From positions 1 through 14,469 of the forward strand of contig DASRHK010000061.1 in NCBI GenBank assembly GCA_035650495.1: a DNA stretch of 14,469 nt, given 5' to 3'. Below the pieces are notes generated by a model that saw only the letters and a program-made list of their open reading frames with translations, was not told the DNA's origin and did no database searches. The translations under genes and the position numbers were made by a program. Of the stretch, positions 1 to 6,039 are shown one piece after another. This DNA comes from DASRHK01 sp035650495 (GTDB lineage Bacteria > Pseudomonadota > Gammaproteobacteria > Nevskiales > Nevskiaceae). Each line of letters begins with the position of its first letter. Positions within the stretch are counted from its first letter, which is position 1.

Positions 1-1
1 C

Positions 2-973
2 GAGGCGGTGACGGCAGACCTGTTCGGCAACATTCCCCAGGAGTGGCTGAAGAAGAATTTCGACAAGCTCCTCTCCGACGAGGAGAAGGCCAAGATCAAG
101 GCGCTCGGCGGCCTCGACAAGCTGCTCGAGACCTTGAAGCAGCGACTCGAGGAGCAGAAGGGCCGGCACGAAGGCGGCAACAAATGGGTCGGCACCGGCG
201 GCACCTCGCCGTTCGGCAACTCCGGCTTCAATCCCGAAGGCATCCGCATCGGCGGCGAGGGCGGCGGCAAGTCGGCGGTGAAGGTGTGGGAGCAGCGCGA
301 GTATCGGAATCTGGACGATTCCGTAGAACTCGGGACCCGAAATATCAAAATCGCTTTGCGTAAATTGCGTCGCTTCGCGCGCGAGGGTGCGCCCGAAGAG
401 CTCGACATGGACGACACCATCACCTCGACCGCGCGCAACGCCGGCTGGCTCGACATCAAGATGGTTCCGGAGCGGCACAACGCGGTGAAGGTCCTGCTGT
501 TCCTCGACGTCGGCGGCTCGATGGATCCGCACGTGAAGGTCTGCGAGGAGCTGTTCTCCGCGTGCAAGACCGAGTTCAAGCATCTCGAGTACTTCTACTT
601 CCACAACTTCGTCTACGAGAGCGTGTGGAAGGACAACGTGCGCCGGCACGGCGATCGCACGCCGGTGCTCGACATCCTGCACAAGTACACCCAGGACTAT
701 CGCGTCATCTTCGTCGGCGATTCGACGATGTCGCCGTACGAGATCCTGCACGCCGGCGGAAGTGTGGAGCACTGGAACGAGGAAGCCGGCGCGCTGTGGT
801 TCAAGCGGATCATCGACGCGTTCCCGCGCCACGTCTGGCTCAACCCGGAAGGCGAGCAGCGCTGGGAGTACACGCCGTCGATCCAGATCACGCGCGAGCT
901 GCTCGGCGAGAACCGGATGTTCCCGATGACGCTCGCGGGTCTCGATCAGGCGATCCGGCGGCTGAGCCACTAG
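2..973 (+). CDS. VWA domain-containing protein, CoxE-like (5' end cut by window edge)
   Basis: C-terminal part (323 residues visible) of a CoxE-like von Willebrand factor A protein. Members usually work with a MoxR-type AAA+ ATPase, probably encoded upstream outside the window, as a chaperone-like pair. The frame stays open to the left edge, and the family normally carries an N-terminal region of several dozen residues more, so the GTG at position 8 is unlikely to be the true start. Visible sequence: a charged helical stretch (SDEEKAKIKALGG), a glycine-rich segment (GGNKWVGTGGTSPFG), then EYRNLDDSVELGTRNIK and the VWA fold starting at VKVLLFLDVGGSMD. The metal-site motif reads DVGGS rather than the classical DxSxS, and a second acidic/Ser motif GDSTMS follows about 65 residues later. 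No signal peptide is seen; a cytoplasmic protein is expected. It is followed after 52 bp by the MAPEG gene on the same strand. The family call is confident; the cellular role is not. Confidence 0.88.
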   Translation, partial: EAVTADLFGNIPQEWLKKNFDKLLSDEEKAKIKALGGLDKLLETLKQRLEEQKGRHEGGNKWVGTGGTSPFGNSGFNPEGIRIGGEGGGKSAVKVWEQREYRNLDDSVELGTRNIKIALRKLRRFAREGAPEELDMDDTITSTARNAGWLDIKMVPERHNAVKVLLFLDVGGSMDPHVKVCEELFSACKTEFKHLEYFYFHNFVYESVWKDNVRRHGDRTPVLDILHKYTQDYRVIFVGDSTMSPYEILHAGGSVEHWNEEAGALWFKRIIDAFPRHVWLNPEGEQRWEYTPSIQITRELLGENRMFPMTLAGLDQAIRRLSH

Positions 974-1025
974 AATCAACACCGGCGCGCATGGCGCGTC
1001 CTACTGGACCAAACGGGGAGATGAC

Positions 1026-1430
1026 ATGACCGGCATGACCGCATTGCTGCTGTTCGCCGCGTGGACGCTGATCCTGATGTTCATCTACGTGAATTACCGC
1101 GTGCTGCTGACCATGACCGGCAAGAAGCCGGCGAACTCGTGGACGCGCGGCCAGCCCAACGACGATCCGCCGTTCATCACGCGTGTCCACCATGCGCACC
1201 TGAACGCGGTCGAGAACCTGCCGGTGTTCGCGGCGATCGTGCTGGCCGCCTACGCGCTCGGCAAGAACGCGGTGGTCGACGCCGTCGGCGCCTACGTGCT
1301 GTACCTGCGGCTCGCGCAGAGCACGATCCACATGATCAGCATCAGCGCGGCCGCAGTGTTCGTGCGCGCGGTGTTCTTCACGCTGCAGGCGCTCCTGTTC
1401 CTCTACATGATCTGGGAACTGCTGCACTGA
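1026..1430 (+). CDS. MAPEG family integral membrane protein
   Basis: A 134-residue membrane protein of the MAPEG superfamily (membrane-associated proteins in eicosanoid and glutathione metabolism). Bacterial members are small four-helix inner-membrane proteins, some with glutathione transferase or peroxidase activity. Hydrophobic segments lie near residues 4-24, 66-80, 84-105 and 108-131. The family signature HLNAVENLPVF (58-68) holds the conserved Glu63-Asn64 pair of the glutathione-binding region, and YLRLAQSTIHM (93-103) matches the usual Arg-containing helix. The ATG at 1026 has a good Shine-Dalgarno sequence (GGGGAG, 1015-1020) five bases upstream, which favours it over the ATG at 1035. 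It lies 13 bp before sanA on the same strand and is probably co-transcribed with it. The substrate cannot be deduced. Confidence 0.9.
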   Translation: MTGMTALLLFAAWTLILMFIYVNYRVLLTMTGKKPANSWTRGQPNDDPPFITRVHHAHLNAVENLPVFAAIVLAAYALGKNAVVDAVGAYVLYLRLAQSTIHMISISAAAVFVRAVFFTLQALLFLYMIWELLH

Positions 1431-1443
1431 TCGGAACGTTTCG

Positions 1444-2100
1444 ATGCGCCCTGCAGTAAAACGCGCGATCCGGCGCTGGCTCCTGATCGGCATCGGCTTC
1501 GGCCTGCTGCTGGTGCTGCTCGCCAATCGCTGGGTGATCAACTCGAGCGACGCCTACATCTACGACTCCTGGTCGCTGCTGCCGGAGACCGACGTCGGCA
1601 TCGTGCTCGGCACCAGCACGTTCACGCGCGAGGGCAAGCCCAATCCGCACTTCGCCGGACGCATCCGCGCCGCGGTCGAGCTCTACCAGATCGGCAAGAT
1701 CAAGAAGATCATCGTGTCGGGCGCCAACCCGGACAAGACCTACAACGAGCCGCAGAAGATGCAGCAGGAGCTGGTCAAGCAGGGCGTGCCGGCCGCGGAC
1801 ATCCGCATGGATTACGCGGGCTTCCGCACGCTCGACTCGATCATGCGCGCGCAGGCCGTGTTCGAGCTCAATCGCGCGACGATCATCACCCAGCGCTATC
1901 ACGCCTATCGCGCGGTGTTCATCGGCAAGAAGATCGGCATGAACGTGATCGCCTACGCGGCGCCCGGCGAGGAGCCGGGCTTCGACGCGCGCCTGACCGT
2001 GCGCGAGTGGCTCGCGCGCTTGCGCGTCGTGCTCGACATCTTCCTGCTGCAGACCGAGCCGAAGTTCCTCGGCGAGCCGGTGAGCGTCGAGTCGACCTAG
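1444..2100 (+). CDS. sanA: SanA-type envelope protein (DUF218/YdcF-like)
   Basis: A 218-residue protein resembling E. coli SanA, which is linked to the envelope barrier (vancomycin exclusion at high temperature). One N-terminal membrane helix (residues 12-28) is preceded by a basic segment, which suggests an inner-membrane anchor with the DUF218 domain in the periplasm. The DUF218 fold covers about residues 48-200. Diagnostic strings are VGIVLGT (51-57), the NEPQKM segment (101-106), MDYAGFRTLDSI (122-133) and IITQRYH (147-153); the last two are nearly identical to E. coli SanA as I recall it. The C-terminal TEPKFLGEPV also matches the E. coli ending, so the protein is full length. A GGAAC at 1433-1437, six bases before the ATG, serves as ribosome binding site. 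Its stop is 4 bp before the S41 protease start, suggesting translational coupling. The biochemical activity of the family is not settled. Confidence 0.9.
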   Translation: MRPAVKRAIRRWLLIGIGFGLLLVLLANRWVINSSDAYIYDSWSLLPETDVGIVLGTSTFTREGKPNPHFAGRIRAAVELYQIGKIKKIIVSGANPDKTYNEPQKMQQELVKQGVPAADIRMDYAGFRTLDSIMRAQAVFELNRATIITQRYHAYRAVFIGKKIGMNVIAYAAPGEEPGFDARLTVREWLARLRVVLDIFLLQTEPKFLGEPVSVEST

Positions 2101-2104
2101 TCCG

Positions 2105-3283
2105 ATGGCCTCGCCGCGCGTGCTCGCGCTCTGCTGTGGCGTGCTGCTCGGCGCGTCGGCGACGCAGCTGCATCGCGCGCACGCGTCGGCTGCGGCCGAA
2201 GAAGCGCTGCCGTACGACGCGCTGCGCGTGTTCGCCGAAGCGCTCACGCGCGTGCAGACGAGCTACGTCGACGAGGTGCCGACCGGCAAGCTGATGCAAG
2301 GCGCGCTGCGCGGCATGCTCTCCGGGCTCGAGCCGCATTCGCGCTATCTCGACGCCGAAGAGTATCGCGACGTTTCTGTCGGCACCGCGGGGAAGTACGA
2401 AGGCATCGGCGTGGAAGTCGTCGACGACGACGGCGCGCTCGAAGTCATCGCGCCGCTTGCCGGCACGCCCGCCGAAGCCGCCGGCATCCGCAGCGGCGAT
2501 CGCATCATCGCGGTCGACGGCGCCGCGGTTGCCGAGCTCGGCTACGACGAATCGGTGCGCCGGGTGAGCGGCGCGATCGGCACCACGGTGCGGCTCACCG
2601 TGCGGCGCGGCAAGCGCAAGCCGTTCGACCTCTCGCTCGTGCGCGAGCCGGTCAGGCTCGCGAACGTGACCTCGCGGCTGCTGCAGCCTTCGATCGGCTA
2701 CCTGCGCGTCGCGAGCTTCAGCAGCGACGTTGCGGACTCGGCCCGCGCGCAGGTCGCCGAGCTGCAGAAAGCGGCGCCGCTCTCTGCGCTCGTGCTCGAC
2801 CTGCGCGGCAACGCCGGCGGCGTCGTCGCGGCCGCGATCCAGCTCGCGGATGCATTCCTCGATGCAGGCACGATCGTTTCGGAGCACGGACGCATCGCGA
2901 GCGCCAATCGTCGCTCCGAGGCGAAGCCCGGCGACGTCCTCGACGGCAAGCCGCTGGTCGTTCTCGTCGACGCCGGCACCGCATCGGCGGCGGAGATCGT
3001 CGCGGGCGCGCTGCAGGACAATCGGCGCGCGCTGCTCATCGGCACGCGCACGTTCGGCAAGGGACTGGTGCAGACCATCACGCCGTTGCGCACCGGCGAC
3101 GCGATGGTGCTCACCACGGCGCGTTACTACACGCCCAGTGGCCGGTCGATCCAGGCGGAAGGCATCGTTCCCGACGTCGTGCTGCCCGCTGTCCGGCGGG
3201 TCGACCCAGGCGCCGACCAGGATTACGCGCTGCTCGAGGCGATGAACGTGATCAGGGGCCTCATCGCGTTTCGCGCGCGCTGA
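2105..3283 (+). CDS. S41 family carboxyl-terminal processing protease (Ctp-like), exported
   Basis: A 392-residue serine protease of the CtpA/Prc (S41) family; such periplasmic enzymes trim or degrade envelope proteins at exposed C-termini. A short signal peptide ends near residues 27-30 (AHASAAA). A helical region follows (35-95, with GMLSGLEPHSRYLD), then a PDZ domain (about 98-170, YEGIGVEV to VRRGK, with the GIRSGDRIIAVDG core) and the protease domain (195-360). Catalytic Ser294 sits in GTASAAEIVAGALQD and Lys319 in TFGKG. With Asp305, the Ser-11-Asp-14-Lys spacing equals that of E. coli Tsp (430/441/455). TARYYTPSGRSIQAEGIVPD is the typical C-terminal signature. At 392 residues it is shorter than many Ctp enzymes and has no C-terminal extension. 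There is no clear Shine-Dalgarno sequence; the start lies 4 bp after the sanA stop, so initiation may depend on coupling. Substrate unknown; the sanA linkage suggests an envelope role. Confidence 0.92.
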   Translation: MASPRVLALCCGVLLGASATQLHRAHASAAAEEALPYDALRVFAEALTRVQTSYVDEVPTGKLMQGALRGMLSGLEPHSRYLDAEEYRDVSVGTAGKYEGIGVEVVDDDGALEVIAPLAGTPAEAAGIRSGDRIIAVDGAAVAELGYDESVRRVSGAIGTTVRLTVRRGKRKPFDLSLVREPVRLANVTSRLLQPSIGYLRVASFSSDVADSARAQVAELQKAAPLSALVLDLRGNAGGVVAAAIQLADAFLDAGTIVSEHGRIASANRRSEAKPGDVLDGKPLVVLVDAGTASAAEIVAGALQDNRRALLIGTRTFGKGLVQTITPLRTGDAMVLTTARYYTPSGRSIQAEGIVPDVVLPAVRRVDPGADQDYALLEAMNVIRGLIAFRAR

Positions 3284-3309
3284 CGCCCGTCCGCTTGCGG
3301 ATCAGCGCG
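3276..3309. other. Inverted repeat spanning the two convergent stop codons
   Basis: An 8-bp perfect inverted repeat, CGCGCTGA (3276-3283) and TCAGCGCG (3302-3309), has arms that end in the TGA stops of the S41 gene (plus) and of the small exported protein gene (minus). A smaller hairpin, TCCG-CTTG-CGGA (3290-3301), lies inside. It could act as a bidirectional transcription end signal, but neither strand has a T-run after the stem, so intrinsic termination is uncertain. Confidence 0.35.
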
Positions 3310-3649
3310 GTCCCGTATCGGGACCGAAGCCCTCGTAGCGCACCGAGCGCGCCAGCGCCGCTGCGCGATCCTGCGGCGCCGGCTCGGCGGGCAACAGAAG
3401 GAACTCGAGCATCGACATCTCGTCGGGCGGCCGCTCCACGCCTTGCGGGTCCTGGCAACCGAGGCACGGCAGTGCGTTGGTGATCGCGCGCAGGAAGAGG
3501 AGCGGTCGATCGAGCGGGGCCACGGGTGCGACGACGGTGAGCTCTTCGAGAAACACCTGATCGTCGCTCGCGGCCGACTGCCCGTCGGCCGCAACCGCGG
3601 CGGACGTCGCCATCGCCAGCGCGGCGAGGCAGAAGAGGTTCGAGCGCAT
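3302..3649 (-). CDS. Small exported protein with a CxxC motif, function unknown
   Basis: A 115-residue protein that I do not recognise. The ATG at 3649 gives a convincing signal peptide (MRSNLFCLAALAMATSAAVA-AD, cleavage expected near residues 20-21), so a periplasmic or secreted product is likely. The frame also reads upstream to an ATG at 3709, but that would put about 20 arginine/proline-rich residues before the signal peptide and is rejected. The mature part has a hydrophobic stretch (LLFLRAITNALP, 50-61), a single CxxC (Cys62-Leu-Gly-Cys65), a MSMLEFLLLPAEP segment (78-90) and a charged C-terminus. CxxC could bind a metal or be redox-active, but nothing else supports a thioredoxin fold. 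It is transcribed divergently from the DksA-like gene across a 130-bp region with an FNR-type box, and convergently with the S41 protease gene 18 bp away. Codon pattern and GC match the neighbours. Confidence 0.72.
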   Translation of the reverse strand: MRSNLFCLAALAMATSAAVAADGQSAASDDQVFLEELTVVAPVAPLDRPLLFLRAITNALPCLGCQDPQGVERPPDEMSMLEFLLLPAEPAPQDRAAALARSVRYEGFGPDTGPR

Positions 3650-3708
3650 GGCGGGTTCCGGTGGCGTTGGTCGTGGCGACAGCTTCGGCCGGCGGCGGTG
3701 CTGCTGCA

Positions 3709-3722
3709 CTGATCTGGATCAA
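3709..3722 (+). promoter_or_regulatory. FNR/ANR-type (CRP/FNR family) binding site upstream of the DksA-like gene
   Basis: The intergenic region 3650-3779 separates two divergent genes. It contains CTGATCTGGATCAA, matching 9 of 10 defined positions of the FNR/ANR consensus TTGAT-N4-ATCAA. The site is centred at 3715.5. If it works as a class II activator site (centre at -41.5), transcription toward the DksA-like gene would start near 3757, with a weak -10-like sequence (TAACGT, 3746-3751) and a leader of about 23 nt. On the other side the centre lies about 66 bp from the start of the CxxC protein gene, which might also respond. I see no other strong element in this gap. An FNR/DNR/ANR regulator would have to be encoded elsewhere. 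Confidence 0.6.
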
Positions 3723-3779
3723 TGCCGATCGCCGGACGGCGGCGGTAACGTGCCCTCATCGCATCACCGGTTCTCGACC

Positions 3780-4148
3780 ATGCTGCAACGACATACCCCG
3801 CCAGACCCGTCCGACATCCGCGCCGTTCACGCGGCGCTCCTGAAGAAGCGCGATGAGCTCGCAGCCACCCTTGCTCACATCGATCGGTCCGATCAGGCGC
3901 GATCGCGCGATCGCGACTGGATCGACATCACGCCGATCAAGGCACCGGAGCGGCCCGACGTCGAAGGCGTGGACCTGCGCTCGCACACCGAGCGTGAGCT
4001 GCGCCAGGTCCAGCATGCGATCGAGCGGCAGGACGCCGGCCTCTACGGCCTCTGCGAGGTTTGCGGCGGTCCCATCGATCACGGGCGCCTCGCGGCCGTC
4101 CCGGAAATGACGCATTGCAGCCGTTGCGCTGCGGAGTGGCCATCGTGA
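3780..4148 (+). CDS. DksA/TraR family C4 zinc-finger protein
   Basis: A 122-residue protein of the DksA/TraR family, whose members enter the RNA polymerase secondary channel or act as small zinc-finger regulators. The C-terminal zinc finger is clear: YGLCEVCGGPI with Cys92 and Cys95, then HCSRC with Cys113 and Cys116 (C-x2-C-x17-C-x2-C), preceded by the typical helix ERELRQVQHAIERQDAGLYG (71-90). The N-terminal helix (11-34) ends in DRSDQA (35-40), which fits the DxxDxA pattern of the DksA coiled-coil tip. However, a 26-residue proline- and charge-containing linker (41-66) then separates the two helices, so the layout differs from E. coli DksA. ATG 3780 was chosen because it starts just before the first helix; the frame is open upstream to 3648, and a GTG at 3750 is possible. 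No strong Shine-Dalgarno sequence is seen. The stop overlaps the lipoprotein start (GTGA), and an FNR-type box lies 58 bp upstream. Family sure, target unknown. Confidence 0.87.
   Translation: MLQRHTPPDPSDIRAVHAALLKKRDELAATLAHIDRSDQARSRDRDWIDITPIKAPERPDVEGVDLRSHTERELRQVQHAIERQDAGLYGLCEVCGGPIDHGRLAAVPEMTHCSRCAAEWPS
3898..3915. repeat. 18-bp perfect palindrome with two GCGATCGC units inside the DksA-like gene
   Basis: CGCGATCGCGCGATCGCG is its own reverse complement and contains two overlapping GCGATCGC octamers. It encodes the Arg-Ser-Arg-Asp stretch in the linker of the DksA-like protein. The surrounding 57 bp (3882-3938) hold six GATC sites. It may simply reflect Arg/Asp codon use in GC-rich DNA; no function is proposed. 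Confidence 0.5.
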
Positions 4149-4411
4149 GCGCCCGGAAATTGTTGGCGGCCGCTGCGGTGCTGCTCGGCGCATGCGCCAT
4201 GGCTCCGGAACAGCAGGCGCCGTCACCGCCGCCTGCGTCGCAGAAGCACAGCGGCTGGGTCGATCAGTGGCACGAGCCGCGCGGCGAGACGGAATGCAAG
4301 GAGACGTATGGCGTCAATGCGGGCGCCGCCTTCCGTCAATGCATCCACGGCTGGCACGAGCGCATCTGGGTCGAGGACATGAGAGCGCCCGGACTCCCGA
4401 AGACCCCTTGA
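4145..4411 (+). CDS. Small predicted lipoprotein, function unknown
   Basis: An 88-residue protein that starts at GTG 4145, overlapping the stop of the DksA-like gene (GTGA), so translational coupling is likely. The N-terminus is a typical lipoprotein signal: SARKLL, a hydrophobic core AAAAVLLGAC, and the lipobox L14-G15-A16-C17. Lipidation at Cys17 followed by signal peptidase II cleavage is expected. Met18-Ala19 follow the Cys, with no Asp at +2, so export to the outer membrane by Lol is more likely than inner-membrane retention. A proline-rich linker (PSPPPAS) leads into a short domain with two Cys (KETYG and RQCIHG regions), which may form a disulfide, and several Trp (WVDQWHE, GWHERIWVED). 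I do not recognise the domain. The longer reading from 4061 would overlap the DksA-like gene by 88 bp and lacks a signal sequence at its start. It converges with glpD, 7 bp away. Confidence 0.78.
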   Translation: MSARKLLAAAAVLLGACAMAPEQQAPSPPPASQKHSGWVDQWHEPRGETECKETYGVNAGAAFRQCIHGWHERIWVEDMRAPGLPKTP

Positions 4412-4418
4412 GGGGCGG

Positions 4419-5990
4419 CTAGCGCAGCGCGAGCAGCACCTGCTTTGCGGCTTCGGTCGCGTCCCAGCCGAGCTCGGGCGCGATCAGCCGCGCGACGGCT
4501 TCGAGCCAATCCTTCTTCTTGCGCACGAGCAGCGCGAGCGGCATCCGGCGGCGCACGACGTCGACGAGCGAGCGCGCCATCTCTTCGCGCACGGCGTGGA
4601 TCGCTTCGGCCTTGAGGAACGGCGCGTCGGGATGGATCCGCTCGCGCCAACCGCGGTTCTCGCCGAACAGCTCGAACAGTCGCGGCAGCTTGGTGCCGTG
4701 ACGCAGCGCGAGCCACTGCGCCGATTCCGGATCGATGCCGCGATCGACGAGCGCGCTCACCGCCTCGGCGTGCCAGCCTTCGAACTCGTTGACCGGCGCG
4801 CCGGGCAGGGGAAGCTGGTGCGTCCGCGACGCCACCGGCTCCTTCTTGAGCGCGGCGAACACGCGATCGACGATGTCGACGGAATCGCAGCGACCGGTCG
4901 TGAACTTGCCGCCGAGCGGCATGATGAGATTGGGCTTGGGCTCCAGGATCACGAACTCGCGCGTGACCGACGACAGATCGCCGGTGTCCTCCGGCTGCAG
5001 CGAGCGAACGCCCGCGTAGCTGCCGAGGATGTCGGCCTCGGTCCATTTCAGTCCGGGCAGCCGATAGTTGACCGCATCGACCAGATAGCGCGTCTCTTCT
5101 TCGGTGACGATGCATTGCGACGGATCGGCGATCTGCATCTCGGTGGTGCCGACCAGCGTGCGGCCGTACCACGGGATGACGAAGAACACGCGCTCGTCGA
5201 GCGATGCGCCCAGCAGGAAGGCGTCGACGCAGCCCGGGATCGCGGGAAAGATCAGGTGAATGCCTTTGACGAGCTTCACCGCCGGCGCGCTCGCGCCGAG
5301 CAGATCGCGCGCCCACGGACCCGCGGCGTTGACGACGCAGCGCGCCGCGATCGCGAAGCTCTCGCCGCTCTCTTCGTCGCGCACGTTCGCGCCGGTGACT
5401 GCACCGTCGGCTTCGACCAGCGACACGGCACGCACGCGATTCGCGCAAATCGCGCCGGCGTTCTGCGCAGCATCGACGACCGTGAGCGTCATCCGCGCGT
5501 CGTCTTCCTGACAGTCGCCGTAGCGAAGGCCGCCGCGCAATCCGTCCAGCTTGAGATACGGATGCAGCTCGCTGAGACGGCGTCGGGAGAAGGATTTGTA
5601 GCGCGGCACCGGCTGCTTGCCGGTCGCGAGGAAGTCGTAGAGCGTGAGGCCCGCGAGGAGCTGCAATCGGCCGACGCGCGCGCCTTTCCACACCGGCACC
5701 AGGAAATTGAGCGGGCGCACCAGATGCGGCGCGATCTGCGAGAGCACGCGGCGCTCGCCGAGCGCGTGCCGCACGAGCTTGAACTCGTAGTTCTCGAGAT
5801 AGCGCAGGCCGCCGTGGATCAGCTTCGACGAGGACGAGGACGTCGCGCTCGCCCAATCCTCGCGCTCGATCAGCGCGACCTTGAGGCCACGCTGCGCAGC
5901 GTCGCACGCGGTCCACGCGCCATAGATGCCGCCGCCGATGACGAGCAGGTCGAACGTCTGGCCCTTGAGGCCGGCGACGTCGCGATTCAT
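4419..5990 (-). CDS. glpD: Aerobic glycerol-3-phosphate dehydrogenase
   Basis: A 523-residue FAD enzyme oxidising sn-glycerol 3-phosphate to dihydroxyacetone phosphate at the inner membrane and passing electrons to quinone. It links glycerol and phospholipid breakdown to respiration. The FAD-binding GGGIYG (19-24) sits in FDLLVIGGGIYGAW, followed by the acidic end of the Rossmann fold (LIERED, 40-45). The family signature SSSSSKLIHGGLRYLE lies at 51-66. Further hallmarks are LYDFLATGKQPVPRY, the GGLRYGDCQEDDARM substrate-site region, VVNAAGPWARDLL, GTTEMQ and YAGVRSL. A C-terminal all-helical GlpD domain (from about residue 380) completes the protein, which is slightly longer than E. coli GlpD (501). 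ATG 5990 is preferred over the upstream ATG at 6035, because the latter would translate through the repeat hairpin at 5995-6024 into arginine- and serine-rich sequence. It lies 46 bp after the SDR gene, probably co-transcribed, but its leader is largely hairpin and has no free Shine-Dalgarno. Confidence 0.95.
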   Translation of the reverse strand: MNRDVAGLKGQTFDLLVIGGGIYGAWTACDAAQRGLKVALIEREDWASATSSSSSKLIHGGLRYLENYEFKLVRHALGERRVLSQIAPHLVRPLNFLVPVWKGARVGRLQLLAGLTLYDFLATGKQPVPRYKSFSRRRLSELHPYLKLDGLRGGLRYGDCQEDDARMTLTVVDAAQNAGAICANRVRAVSLVEADGAVTGANVRDEESGESFAIAARCVVNAAGPWARDLLGASAPAVKLVKGIHLIFPAIPGCVDAFLLGASLDERVFFVIPWYGRTLVGTTEMQIADPSQCIVTEEETRYLVDAVNYRLPGLKWTEADILGSYAGVRSLQPEDTGDLSSVTREFVILEPKPNLIMPLGGKFTTGRCDSVDIVDRVFAALKKEPVASRTHQLPLPGAPVNEFEGWHAEAVSALVDRGIDPESAQWLALRHGTKLPRLFELFGENRGWRERIHPDAPFLKAEAIHAVREEMARSLVDVVRRRMPLALLVRKKKDWLEAVARLIAPELGWDATEAAKQVLLALR

Positions 5991-5994
5991 CGCA

Positions 5995-6024
5995 GAACTG
6001 GATCCCCGCCTGCGCGGGGATGAC
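5995..6024 (-). repeat. Dispersed 30-bp hairpin repeat, copy A (before glpD)
   Basis: On the plus strand this copy starts GAACTGGATCCCCGCC and ends GCGGGGATGAC. It forms an 8-bp stem (6002-6009 with 6014-6021) and a four-base loop. It is nearly identical, in the opposite orientation, to the copy at 13435-13464: 27 of 30 positions match, and two of the three differences (6004 and 6019) pair with each other, so the stem is preserved. This type of GGATTCCCGC/GCGGGAATGAC element is commonly scattered between genes in beta- and gammaproteobacteria. It ends 4 bp before the glpD start codon. Confidence 0.85.
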
Positions 6025-6039
6025 TTGCTACGCAAGTCA
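6021..6039 (-). other. Second hairpin at the SDR stop codon
   Basis: A perfect 8-bp inverted repeat, TGACTTGC-TAC-GCAAGTCA, overlaps the TGA stop of the SDR gene (6037-6039) and the outer 4 bp of repeat copy A. On the minus-strand transcript the two stem-loops follow one another in the 46-nt gap between the SDR and glpD. There is no T-run, so termination is not expected. Possible roles are processing, 3' protection of the upstream message, or control of glpD translation. Confidence 0.6.

Noticed and set aside
3648..3779. N-terminal extension of the DksA-like protein from an ATG at 3648
   Set aside because: It would translate across the FNR-type box and the divergent promoter region, giving a Cys/Arg/Gly-rich segment unlike the family.
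4404..4415. CCCC-TTGA-GGGG hairpin between the lipoprotein gene and glpD as a terminator
   Set aside because: A four-base-pair stem with no T-run on either strand is too weak to call.
4596..6023. 475-codon open frame on the plus strand opposite glpD
   Set aside because: Antisense shadow of glpD, which has unmistakable family motifs on the minus strand.
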